The notes under the pieces were generated by a model. The model worked only from the letters and a program-made list of their open reading frames with translations, was not told the DNA's origin and did not search any database. Positions 1-7,103 of a DNA stretch of 17,054 bases are shown piece by piece. A program made the translations under genes and the position numbers. The DNA comes from Candidatus Moraniibacteriota bacterium (GTDB taxonomy: Bacteria > Patescibacteriota > Minisyncoccia > Moranbacterales > GCA-2747515), in contig JALXES010000066.1 of assembly GCA_027069365.1 (NCBI GenBank), forward strand, positions 1 to 17,054. Reading direction: 5' to 3'. How positions within the stretch are numbered: the first letter of the stretch is position 1; the number at the start of each line of letters is the position of its first letter.

Positions 1-1704
1 CTCAAAGAACGCATCCAGCTCGTCGCGCGCAACAACCCAACCGCGGTGTGGTCGCGCATACGGCACACTGCTGTTGCCTTCCCAGTAGAGGTAGGGATAG
101 GTGGTGCCGGTGCGCAGGTCGGTTAACTGTCCGTTTGGTTGCGCGTGGACACGCCAGCCGCCGCTCGGATACACCGGGTCGGTGACCGTGAAGCCGCCGT
201 CCGGGCGCACCTGCACGCGCACATCGGTCGGCTCTTGCGGATACAGGTAGATCACGGGTTTGCCGCATTCTACCGGTGGGGCCAGTACTGTACTTTTGAG
301 CACATGCCACCGGTCAAAGACGTCTTTGAAAGCAATGATCATTTTACGGTCCAGGAGTTCCTGCGCATTTGCAAGTGAACGCTTACCTAGCGTTTTTTGC
401 ATCTGCTCCCGCGTCCACATATCGTTCTTGGTTGCCTCATACGCGGCGAACGCTTCGCGCACCAGCGGATGTTGCGCTGAACGGAACGTATAAATTGTGC
501 GTCCACTATCCGAATGACCGACTGCCACAAGATCCTCTTGATTAATGGTTGTATACAAAGGGCTATCGGAACCGGTAACGAATGTCTCCATGCCGCATCC
601 ACCGGCACGGTACATGTAGCGCTGCGTATTGCGTGTACCATCCTTCCACGCAATGGCCAGCGCATCACCATCGCTACTGAATGCACTATTTGCATCACCG
701 CTCACCAGCTTTTGGGTATAGCTCTCAGATACCACGTCAGGAATTAATGCGTACATGATTGGCGTATTAGCGGCACTGCGAAAATACACACCACCAAGAC
801 GGAAAAGGTAGTATTTTTCTGTCGTATCAGAATCTTTCTGCATGATTTTTGCACGATTAGTAATCCATGCCTGTCCATACAAAGGATGAACGTAGTCAAT
901 TTTTTTCAGGTACCGTTTCGCACCGTCATCAAACGTTATACCATCCGGCTGTGCCGCTGTCAGCATGGGATAAAAGACCGCGTCACGAAAGCTAATTTGT
1001 GGCAACAACAGTGTCATAGAATGCCCGTGATACATCCCGCGCACGACTGGCTCATAGCGCAGTTGTACAATATCAATTGCCTTGTACACTGTTATCGACT
1101 GACCACTACCAGCAACCCGTGTACCAACGTTATATGTATACGCTCTTTCTGTCTCTTGTTGTGCCGCGTCTTTCTCCACAGGAGCAATCGCAACCATTGC
1201 GTCCTGCTGCAACGCGATATATGTACCACCACCCATACCGCCTTCTACAAGTAGCAATACCGACGCACCACGCCATGGACCGCCTGTCACCTTTGCCAAT
1301 CCGATAACATGCGTTTCTGTATCCTCACTAAATGATACATTTTTCGGTGCATTATTCCACACTAACTGTTGCGACTCCAAAGTGATGACTTCATCCTTGA
1401 AAAAACCCGCAGGCGGCTGTACATCCTCCCCACCACTCTCCACTGTCGCTGCATGTTCCTCCGCCTCAGCTGTTACACGCATCTCTGCTTCTTCTTTCGC
1501 AAAAATACTATCCTTCGCAGATTGCGTCGCCTCTTCGTATGCCGACGTACCCGGCTCCGGTGGCAGCGTTTCCGGCACACTCGCCGAGCGGCGCGCAAGG
1601 TATGCGCCCAATCCGGCAGCCAGGACGATCAGGATTCCACCGAGTGTAACCGCAAAGATTGTGCGGCGGCGGGATGACTGTTGTGACTGTGGCATGGTTG
1701 TCAT
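1..1704 (-). CDS. Membrane-anchored extracytoplasmic protein with C-terminal KPVIYLYP domain, 3' end outside window
   Basis: An open frame of at least 568 codons runs off the left edge without a stop. The start is ATG at 1704 (MTTMPQSQQ); Met4 is an alternative and only a weak AAGAAA precedes it. Residues about 15-37 form one hydrophobic segment after an RRR stretch, so the protein is probably anchored with its bulk outside. Residues 38-90 are Glu/Ala/Ser/Pro-rich, like a linker. A large middle region of unrecognised fold follows. From about residue 478 comes CGKPVIYLYPQEPTDVRVQV, then a GGWRVHAQPNG...TYPYLYWEG block. From memory this block recurs at the C terminus of CPR envelope proteins of unknown function. 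The gene is divergent from the fructose bisphosphatase gene. I cannot name a function; surface or cell-wall association is inference. Confidence 0.85.
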   Translation of the reverse strand, partial: MTTMPQSQQSSRRRTIFAVTLGGILIVLAAGLGAYLARRSASVPETLPPEPGTSAYEEATQSAKDSIFAKEEAEMRVTAEAEEHAATVESGGEDVQPPAGFFKDEVITLESQQLVWNNAPKNVSFSEDTETHVIGLAKVTGGPWRGASVLLLVEGGMGGGTYIALQQDAMVAIAPVEKDAAQQETERAYTYNVGTRVAGSGQSITVYKAIDIVQLRYEPVVRGMYHGHSMTLLLPQISFRDAVFYPMLTAAQPDGITFDDGAKRYLKKIDYVHPLYGQAWITNRAKIMQKDSDTTEKYYLFRLGGVYFRSAANTPIMYALIPDVVSESYTQKLVSGDANSAFSSDGDALAIAWKDGTRNTQRYMYRAGGCGMETFVTGSDSPLYTTINQEDLVAVGHSDSGRTIYTFRSAQHPLVREAFAAYEATKNDMWTREQMQKTLGKRSLANAQELLDRKMIIAFKDVFDRWHVLKSTVLAPPVECGKPVIYLYPQEPTDVRVQVRPDGGFTVTDPVYPSGGWRVHAQPNGQLTDLRTGTTYPYLYWEGNSSVPYARPHRGWVVARDELDAFFE

Positions 1705-1737
1705 TTTGTTTTTTCTTATGAAATTACGCGCTTTGCA

Positions 1738-1756
1738 AGCACAAGTGTGCTAAGAT
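1738..1756 (+). promoter_or_regulatory. fbp extended -10 promoter overlapping a 14-bp palindrome
   Basis: TGC-TAAGAT (1748-1756) reads as an extended -10 element (TGN-TATAAT type). It places transcription start near 1763, about 26 nt before the fbp ATG at 1789. No convincing -35 is seen, as expected for extended -10 promoters. The perfect inverted repeat AGCACA-AG-TGTGCT (1738-1751) overlaps it and lies between the two divergent genes, so it could be an operator for one or both. The promoter call is moderate and the operator call is speculative. Confidence 0.45.
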
Positions 1757-1788
1757 ACTTACAGTATATCATAACTACCACACTTCCT

Positions 1789-2721
1789 ATGACACACCTT
1801 GCCGCATACCTTGCACAGCACACTCTGCCGGAAGCCGAGCGGGATATCGTGCTGGCGCTTGCACGCGCCGGCAAATATGTCAACGCCGCCGTGCGACTGC
1901 GCGACACATTCAAGGACGGTAGTGCCAATGCCAGCGGCGACACGCAAAGTTCGCTGGACATTACAAGCGACGCCATCTTTGTAGAGCACCTCACCGACAG
2001 TGGCGTGGTGCGCACGATTGGGAGCGAGGAGCGCGATGAACTCGTGACATGCGCAGATGCGCGCGCCGACTACTTTGTCGCCTTTGATCCGTATGACGGC
2101 GGCAGTGTGGGTGACGCAAACATCACCTTCGGCTCCATTGTCGGCGTGTGGGCGGACAATCCGCTTGGCGCACCCGACGGCATCGGCACGCAATTGCGCA
2201 TCGCTCTGACAATTCTGTATGGTCCGCGCGTGACACTGTTGCTGGCATTGCCGGAGGCGCAGGGTGTAGCACTGTTTGAGTTGGATGAAGTTGGCGAATT
2301 TTTGCTGGTGCGCGACAACATTACCATTGACAAGCACAGCACCTACTTCGCGCCCGGCAACCTCAAAGCGTGCGCAACATCACCCGCTTACCGAGCGCTC
2401 GTGGACCACTGGATTACTGGCGGCTCCAAGCTGCGCTACGCCGGTGCATTGGTCACGGACATCGGACACATGCTCCTCAAAGGCGGCGGCATCTTTGCCT
2501 ACCCGGCGGACGATGACTACCCACAGGGACGACTGCGACTACTCTACGAAGGCGCGCCGTTGGCGTACATGCTCGCACGCGCCGGCGGCGTCGGCGTGAC
2601 CACCGACGGCACGCCGCTACTAGATGTCGTTGCCACCACGCCGCACCAGCGCACAACACTCCTGCTGGGCTCACCGGAAAATGTTCGCACAGCGCTGGAT
2701 GTGATGCACACAGACCGGTAG
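1789..2721 (+). CDS. fbp: Fructose-1,6-bisphosphatase, class I
   Basis: Hydrolyses fructose 1,6-bisphosphate to fructose 6-phosphate in the cytoplasm, the committing step of gluconeogenesis. From ATG 1789 the protein has 310 residues, close to the usual ~330. The frame also opens at GTG 1747, but that start lies over the promoter and adds nothing conserved. Family blocks appear in order: GSEE (78-81) and FDPYDG (99-104), which carry the metal-binding acids; SVGDANITFGSIVG after it; LRYAGALVTDIGHMLL (215-230); FAYPADDDYPQGRLRLLYEG (236-255) with metal-ligand Glu254; and LLDV..TPHQR near the end. The usual LDGSSNID version reads YDGGSVGDA, a mild divergence. No Shine-Dalgarno precedes the start. 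The gene stands alone, ending 44 bp before a strong terminator. Confidence 0.93.
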   Translation: MTHLAAYLAQHTLPEAERDIVLALARAGKYVNAAVRLRDTFKDGSANASGDTQSSLDITSDAIFVEHLTDSGVVRTIGSEERDELVTCADARADYFVAFDPYDGGSVGDANITFGSIVGVWADNPLGAPDGIGTQLRIALTILYGPRVTLLLALPEAQGVALFELDEVGEFLLVRDNITIDKHSTYFAPGNLKACATSPAYRALVDHWITGGSKLRYAGALVTDIGHMLLKGGGIFAYPADDDYPQGRLRLLYEGAPLAYMLARAGGVGVTTDGTPLLDVVATTPHQRTTLLLGSPENVRTALDVMHTDR

Positions 2722-2764
2722 CCATCGCAAACATCTCCGGAAAAACACCACATCACGAGGAGAT

Positions 2765-2793
2765 AAAAAACACACATCCGTGTGTGTTTTTTT
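2765..2793 (+). terminator. Intrinsic terminator after fbp (bidirectional)
   Basis: A 12-bp stem AAAAAACACACA / TGTGTGTTTTTT closes a TCCG loop and is followed by a T run. Because the stem is A-rich on one side and T-rich on the other, it reads as a terminator on both strands. It is one of two identical copies (see 2969-2998). Confidence 0.85.
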
Positions 2794-2824
2794 GTAGAGA
2801 ATGCTGTGCATCGTGAGGGATTCG
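2765..2824. repeat. 60-bp direct repeat, copy 1: terminator plus 3' fragment of tRNA-Lys
   Basis: Identical over 60 bp to 2970-3029, with an offset of 205 bp. It contains the terminator hairpin, the spacer GTAGAGAATGCTGTGCAT, and CGTGAGGGATTCG. The last part is the acceptor and T-arm end of the minus-strand tRNA-Lys. The tRNA fragment breaks off inside the T loop, so this copy is a partial, non-functional tRNA end. The arrangement resembles a duplication of a tRNA 3' end of the kind left by tRNA-targeting integrases. Confidence 0.9.
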
Positions 2825-2968
2825 GCGTCAACTCACTAAGCTCACCGTTCGCGCTAACGCGCTCCGGTTCGCTAAGTGGTTCCTGCCCGGCCTCGCCGTG
2901 TCCCACGCCGCCGCATGCGGCGTGTCACGGCTGTGGCTTTCGAATCCCTCACGTCTTTCTTTCTCCAC
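2825..2968. other. Folded cassette between the two repeat copies; possible remnant of an integrated element
   Basis: About 145 bp with no convincing coding frame but dense secondary structure. Hairpin A (2834-2878) has CACTAAGC against GCTAAGTG with one mismatch, then ACCG/CGGT, then GCGC-TAAC-GCGC. Hairpin B (2895-2931) has GCCGTG/CACGGC outside and CACGCCGC-CGCAT-GCGGCGTG inside. At 2941-2953 stands CGAATCCCTCACG, an exact inverted copy of the 13-bp tRNA-Lys fragment at 2812-2824. The structure is seen directly. Whether it is a mobile-element remnant, a dispersed genomic repeat or an expressed RNA cannot be decided from one window. Confidence 0.6.
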
Positions 2969-2998
2969 AAAAAAACACACATCCGTGTGTGTTTTTTT
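2969..2998 (-). terminator. Intrinsic terminator of the tRNA-His/tRNA-Lys unit
   Basis: Second copy of the A-rich/T-rich hairpin, here with a 13-bp stem and the same 4-nt loop. It lies 13 bp beyond the discriminator base of tRNA-Lys on the minus strand and ends in a T run there. It would stop transcripts from both directions. Confidence 0.85.
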
Positions 2999-3029
2999 GT
3001 AGAGAATGCTGTGCATCGTGAGGGATTCG
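2970..3029. repeat. 60-bp direct repeat, copy 2, overlapping the intact tRNA-Lys
   Basis: Partner of 2765-2824. Here the repeat continues into the complete tRNA-Lys gene, so this is the original or regenerated copy. The repeat ends within the T loop of the tRNA, a frequent crossover position for tyrosine integrases. Confidence 0.9.
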
Positions 3030-3084
3030 AACCCCCGACCGTTTGGTTAAGAGCCAACTGCTCTACCAACTGAGCTAACGATGC
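3012..3084 (-). tRNA. tRNA-Lys (anticodon CTT)
   Basis: The minus strand folds into a full cloverleaf. The acceptor is GCATCGT/ACGATGC, the D arm GCTC/GAGC, and the anticodon loop CTCTTAA gives anticodon CTT. The variable region has five nucleotides and the T arm is GGGGG-TTCGAAT-CCCTC. Discriminator base A follows at 3012. CCA is not encoded, so CCA must be added by the nucleotidyltransferase. The 27-43 pair is a G-A mismatch. It lies 18 bp downstream of tRNA-His in one unit, and its 3' end is duplicated at 2812-2824. Confidence 0.95.
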
Positions 3085-3102
3085 ATACGCTATCAAAGCG
3101 TG

Positions 3103-3174
3103 GGCGACTAGAGGGAATCGAACCCTCGTTCTCGGTACCACAAACCGATGTCCTACCATTGAACGATAGTCGCC
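3103..3174 (-). tRNA. tRNA-His (anticodon GTG)
   Basis: The cloverleaf on the minus strand has the extended acceptor stem typical of tRNA-His. The genome-encoded G at -1 (3174) faces discriminator C73 (3103), followed by GCGACTA/TAGTCGC. The D arm is GTTC/GGAC, the anticodon stem TCGGT/ACCGA with loop TTGTGGT (anticodon GTG), and the T arm GAGGG-TTCGATT-CCCTC. CCA is not encoded. It is the first tRNA after the promoter at 3232-3259. Confidence 0.95.
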
Positions 3175-3209
3175 ATACCTATTGTCGCCGATGCGCTGTC
3201 AAAAACCAT

Positions 3210-3225
3210 GTGCACATCTGTGCAC
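3210..3225 (-). other. Perfect hairpin in the 5' leader of the tRNA transcript
   Basis: GTGCAC-AGAT-GTGCAC on the minus strand lies between the tRNA promoter and tRNA-His. A processing landmark or transcript-stabilising hairpin is possible; no function can be read from it. Confidence 0.4.
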
Positions 3226-3231
3226 TGCCTC

Positions 3232-3259
3232 AGTATACCACGCAAAGCAAAAAATGCAA
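3232..3259 (-). promoter_or_regulatory. Promoter of tRNA-His/tRNA-Lys unit
   Basis: On the minus strand TTGCAT (3254-3259), a 16-bp spacer and TATACT (3232-3237), with TGG directly before the -10 (extended -10 form). The predicted start near 3225 is about 50 nt upstream of tRNA-His. The 5S terminator lies upstream, so the tRNAs form a separate unit. Confidence 0.75.
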
Positions 3260-3290
3260 GACGTGCATAACTGTGACTCTCCAGCGCATG

Positions 3291-3315
3291 AAAACAAAAA
3301 CCGCGGCGTGCGGCT
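3291..3315 (-). terminator. Intrinsic terminator of the 23S-5S unit
   Basis: On the minus strand the stem AGCCGC/GCGGTT with loop ACGCC is followed by TTTTGTTTT. It starts 25 nt beyond the 3' end of 5S rRNA and upstream of the tRNA promoter, so it would close the rRNA transcript. Confidence 0.75.
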
Positions 3316-3340
3316 CCTTGCATCAAGTTTTTACAGGGAG

Positions 3341-3454
3341 TGTTCTGGCGCCGACCTACTCTCGCTCCGAAGAACTACCATCGGCGCTGGAGGGCTTAAC
3401 TGCCGGGTTCGGGATGGAACCGGGTGTACCCCCTCCGCACGAGGCACCAGAACA
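3341..3454 (-). rRNA. rrf: 5S ribosomal RNA
   Basis: The minus strand holds 5S landmarks: CCATCCCGAACCCGG, AGTTAAGCCC, GCGCCGATGGTAGT and GCGAGAGTAGGTCG. Helix I is TGTTCTGGTG/CGCCAGAACA. The flanks CAGGGAG and CTCCCTG (3455-3461 and 3334-3340) extend helix I by seven more pairs in the precursor, probably a processing stem. The ends were chosen by alignment to the E. coli helix I boundaries and may be off by a few bases. It follows 23S by about 165 bp in the same transcript. Confidence 0.95.
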
Positions 3455-3579
3455 CTCCCTGCAAACAATGCATCATCATGTAAAAATATGCGACAACGCT
3501 TCTGTGTGCAGTTGCCATAACTGCCAGTCACTTCCTGAGACACTCGTGCTTACTGCCCGAAGACAGTACGCCATTGAGT

Positions 3580-3594
3580 GTCACAGTGCGATCA
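3580..3594 (-). other. 3' half of the 23S precursor processing stem
   Basis: On the minus strand TGATCGC-ACT-GTGAC pairs with GTCAC-GC-GCGATCA at 7612-7625, just outside the mature 23S ends. Twelve base pairs across ~4 kb, directly flanking the rRNA, are typical of an RNase III processing stalk. Confidence 0.65.
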
Positions 3595-3932
3595 TTGATT
3601 ATCTAAAAAAGACAATCAGAGAAGAAAAGAGATTATGACATCAATTAGTACTTCTTGGCTCAATGCATCACTGCACTTCCACCTGAAGCCTATCAACCTG
3701 GTCATCTTCCAGGAGATGTTGTCTGTCCGAAGACAGACAGTTGCCTTATCTTGAGGTGGGCTTCCCGTTTAGATGCTTTCAACGGTTATCCACTCCGAAC
3801 TTAGCTACTCGACAGTGCCGCGGGCGCGACAGCCGATACACCAGAGGTTCGTTCTTTCCGGTCCTCTCGTACTAGGAAAGACTCCTCTCAAGCAACCACG
3901 CTTACAGCAGGTAGGGACCAACCTGTCTCACG

Positions 3933-4690
3933 CATTCAATTTCCATTGTTACCAATGGCCTGGACTATACCACCACCCCACAATTTGTGGGGGACCGACG
4001 TCTTACCTTGGCTATAGATTTTACTCTTCACGAGTAAGGAGCCAAAGTCCATGCATAACGCATGAGTCTCTACGGGGTCAATAAACCTTCGTCACGAAGT
4101 TTTTGCCGCACGACATCTGCTGTATTGGAACGTTTCTTGGAGTAATTTAACTCACGAAAACGATCCACCAGCTCTGCCAGAGCAACAAACTCCTGTGCGG
4201 ATGTAATATTTTGCTTGCGCATAATGATTGTGCGCAATAACTGTGCCTGCTCTTTCTTTAAACGCAGATATGGCTCTATACTGTCCAGCAATGCAAGCAT
4301 ACTCTCGGTATCACCGATAATGTACTCACAAATGCCATCTCTTCTCTCACGTATATACCCAAAGGTCGTGAGAGCACATAGATCCTCTAGAAACGCTTTT
4401 GCCTTTGCCGCCTGATAAAATGTTATCTGCGCATAGACCTGAAAGCGATATCTGTAAGACGTATTGCTTTTGAGTTGGACATATATACTACCATCTGCAT
4501 CCAGAAAGCTGGCAAGATATGCTGCAAAATACTTATCCATAGGACGAAAATCTACGACTTCCCTCGGGATTATCCTAACACACGACAGGTTATCGTGCAA
4601 GGAGTTCCCCGATATGAGTCGGTTTCACAACTGCGATTACTCGCAGAAGCCGCCGTGTTGTGATGTCTGTTACGTTCTGGATTCGTGTTA
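3933..4690 (-). mobile_element. Group I intron in 23S rRNA at the E. coli 2593-equivalent site
   Basis: The minus-strand rRNA reads ...CAAACCGT at 4691, then 758 nt of foreign sequence, then resumes CGTGAGACAGG at 3932. This is the position equivalent to U2593/C2594. Exon 1 ends in U and the intron ends in G, as group I splicing needs. Exon CCGU can pair with intron GCGG (4650-4653) to form P1 with a U-G pair. Core-like elements follow: TAGAGACT (4065-4072 area) with TATAGTCC (3962-3969) as P7; a stem at 4008-4045; and a terminal CCATTG-GTAA-CAATGG hairpin with a GNRA loop (3943-3958) as a P9-type element. It encodes the LAGLIDADG protein at 4070-4540. Subclass was not assigned. Confidence 0.9.
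4070..4540 (-). CDS. LAGLIDADG homing endonuclease, I-CreI-like, encoded in the 23S intron
   Basis: A 156-residue protein from ATG 4540; the frame extends upstream to a TTG at 4600 that overlaps intron core sequence, so the ATG is preferred. One LAGLIDADG motif (YLASFLDADGSI, residues 8-19; acidic residues D14 and D16) implies a homodimer. The remainder can be followed against I-CreI from memory: GSIYVQLK..SYRYRFQV; GYIRERR...YII; EPYLRLKKEQAQLLRTII (89-106); VDRFRELNYSKKRSNT. I-CreI is 163 residues and cuts the same 23S site. Such enzymes cleave intron-less alleles so that repair copies the intron. The stop TAG (4070-4072) overlaps the intron's P7 strand. No good ribosome binding site is seen. 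Confidence 0.92.
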   Translation of the reverse strand: MDKYFAAYLASFLDADGSIYVQLKSNTSYRYRFQVYAQITFYQAAKAKAFLEDLCALTTFGYIRERRDGICEYIIGDTESMLALLDSIEPYLRLKKEQAQLLRTIIMRKQNITSAQEFVALAELVDRFRELNYSKKRSNTADVVRQKLRDEGLLTP

Positions 4691-4736
4691 ACGGTTTGAA
4701 CCCAGCTCGCGTACCGCTTTAATTGGCGAACAGCCA

Positions 4737-4795
<59 letters not shown>

Positions 4796-5017
4796 ACTCC
4801 GTCGATGTGAACTCTTGGGAGTGATAAGCCTGTTATCCCCGGGGTAACTTTTATCTGATGATCTTCCGCGCATCTATGTGCCACGGTCGGTTCACTAACT
4901 CCTACTTTCGTAACTGGTCGACTTATAGGTCTTCCAGTAAAGCTCCCTTATGCGTTTGCACTATCAGACCGATTTCCATCCGGCCCTAGGGAACCTTTGT
5001 GAACGCCTCCGTTGCTG

Positions 5018-5049
<32 letters not shown>

Positions 5050-5320
5050 ACCAGGCACTGTCCCTGCACCGGGTTCACGGTGCGAGGTGAGAATCAACAA
5101 TAGTAGAGGGTGGTATTCCACTGGTGACTCCGCAATCCCCGGAAGGATTGCATCAACGTCTCCCACCTATACTGGGCAATACGATCATTAATTCAATACC
5201 AAGCTGTAGTAAAGCTCCACGGGGTCTTTCCGCCTAGCTGTAAGTAAACGGCATCTTTACCGTTATTGCGATTTCACCGGGCTCTTCGTTGAGACAGCTA
5301 CCAAGTCGTTACACCTTTCA

Positions 5321-5365
<45 letters not shown>

Positions 5366-6709
5366 GATTATAGTTATCGCCGACGTTCACCGGCGCTTCG
5401 GGGATTGGCGTGAACCGCTCCCGTTAACGTTCCGGCACTGGTCAGGTGTCAGCCCCTATACTTCCGCTTGCGCGTTTGCAGAGACCTGTGTTTTTGGTAA
5501 ACAGTCGCTTGGTAATCTTTAGCTGCGCCCAGCCTCTCGCGAGACCGGGAAGGCATATTGCGAACGTACGCCTAGATTGTTTGCCGAGTTCCTTAACGAA
5601 GAATCACCCGTTCACCTTGGTCTACTCGACCTATCCACCTGTGTCGGTTTGCGGTACGGGCACGTGTATATTAGCCTTAGAAGCTTTTCCTGGCACCTTG
5701 CTCACTGCTCTTATGTTCTCCGAAGAGAACTGTCGGGCCGCACCTTGGTCTTGTGTGGGACGGATTTGCCTATCCCACAACCTCAGTACGTCCACGGGAA
5801 TCCAATAACCCGCAGCAGCTACTAAAATGCGTCACTCCATCGTATACACACGCGGTACAGGAATATTAACCTGTTGTCCATCGACTACGCCTTTCGGCCT
5901 CGCCTTAGGCCCGACTAACCCTGGGTCGATTACCGTTGCCCAGGAAACCTCGGATTTTCGGTGTACTAGAATCTCACTAGTATTGCGGTTACTCATACCA
6001 ACATTCTCACTTCTCTACGCTCCACCGGCGGTCGCCCGTCCGACTTCAGCGCATAGAGAACGCTCTCCTACCACTGCCCGCACAAGGCGGACAATCCGTA
6101 GCTTCGGTACCATGTTTAGCCCCGTTACATTTTCGGCGCATGATCTCTAAACTAGTGAGCTGTTACGCACTCTTTAAAGGATGGCTGCTTCTAAGCCAAC
6201 CTCCTAGCTGTCTGAGAAATTACACTTCCTTTCCCACTTAACATGGATTTTGGGACCTTAGCTGACGATCTGGGCTGTTTCCCTTTTGAGCTACGAGCTT
6301 AGCCCCGTAGTTCTGACTGCCGTGATAGTTTCAAACAGGAATTCGGAGTTTGATTGGACTGCCTACCTTGCGGCGGCGAGCCCATTCAGTAGCTCTACCT
6401 CCCATGAATAGTTAACACGACGCTAGCCCTAAAGCTATTTCGGAGAGAACCAGCTATGGCCGAGTTCGATTGGAATTTCTCCTCTACGCACAAGTCATCC
6501 CCTCGTGTTGAACGGCGAGTGGGTGCGGGCCTCCTCCCGCTTTTACGCGGGATTCACCCTGCTCATGCGTAGCTCACCCGGCTTCGGGTCTAATCCTTGC
6601 GACGTATCGCCTGTTACAGCTCGCTTTCACTTCGCATCGGTGACAACAATCACTTATGCATGCCGCAAAAATTAACTCGTTGGTTCGTTCTGCAAAAAGC
6701 ACGCAGTCA

Positions 6710-7006
6710 CCCCTCACCCAAATTACTCTAAACTTTCTCTAATGCGCTTCAGCAATTGATATTTTGCTTTGCCGTTATGTTTCAATCGATACTCTCGCGT
6801 CCGAGCCGCGGAAAGTGTTGTCCACGCCTCATAGTACACAAGTCGCCACTTGTGCGTACGCGTTGATCGATTTTTGCCACGGTTATGTGACGCAAAACGG
6901 TTCTGCAAATTGCTGGTACAGCCAACATAGAAGACATCACTGTCGTCTGTTGCCTGCAATACATAAACATAATACATATGTCTTTTACAGTAATTTGGGT
7001 GAGGGG
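6710..7006 (-). other. Helix-25 intervening sequence (extended rRNA hairpin) carrying a GIY-YIG ORF
   Basis: Where E. coli 23S has the short helix-25 hairpin (around nt 545), the minus strand here reads GGAG then CCCCTCACCCAAATTAC (6990-7006). After 263 nt comes the exact complement GTAATTTGGGTGAGGGG (6710-6726), then TGACTGCG as in E. coli. The 17-bp perfect stem holds almost the whole GIY-YIG ORF in its apical loop. There are no group I boundaries here. Helix 25 is a known site of RNase III-excised intervening sequences in other bacteria, so excision leaving fragmented 23S is likely but inferred. Confidence 0.85.
6723..6977 (-). CDS. GIY-YIG nuclease-domain protein inside the 23S helix-25 insertion
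   Basis: 84 residues, made almost entirely of a GIY-YIG domain: YVYVL (3-7) and FYVGCT (16-21) give the two half motifs. NLQNRF supplies the conserved Arg (R27), and AARTREYRLK supplies the conserved Glu (E62) of the UPF0213/YhbQ-like small GIY-YIG family. That family's members are usually free-standing with DNA-nuclease-like folds. This copy lies in the loop of an rRNA hairpin. ATG 6977 starts right after the stem, and the TAA stop (6723-6725) lies within the other stem arm. No clear ribosome binding site; AAAAGA is nearby. It could be a homing-type enzyme for the insertion or a passenger. Translation from excised or precursor rRNA is inference. Confidence 0.88.
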   Translation of the reverse strand: MYYVYVLQATDDSDVFYVGCTSNLQNRFASHNRGKNRSTRTHKWRLVYYEAWTTLSAARTREYRLKHNGKAKYQLLKRIRESLE

Positions 7007-7063
7007 CTCCTACTCCTTGTTAGTATGTGGTTTCAGATACTATTTCATCCCCCTCCCGGGGTG

Positions 7064-7103
<40 letters not shown>

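Noticed and set aside
1747..1788. GTG start at 1747 for fructose bisphosphatase
   Set aside because: The extra 14 codons overlap the promoter element and are not conserved in the family; ATG 1789 starts just before the conserved region.
2872..3159. 95-codon minus-strand frame across tRNA-Lys and the repeat (ASLAQLVEQL...GGSNPS)
   Set aside because: This is the familiar false peptide obtained by translating a tRNA gene; the region is explained by tRNA-Lys, tRNA-His and the terminator.
3773..4084. Plus-strand open frames across the 23S region (also 5289-5522, 5446-5808, 5827-6150)
   Set aside because: They are antisense to highly conserved 23S rRNA and show no protein family; conservation there belongs to the rRNA.
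4541..4600. N-terminal extension of the LAGLIDADG protein from a TTG at 4600
   Set aside because: It overlaps intron core sequence and adds nothing seen in I-CreI-like proteins; ATG 4540 gives the family length.
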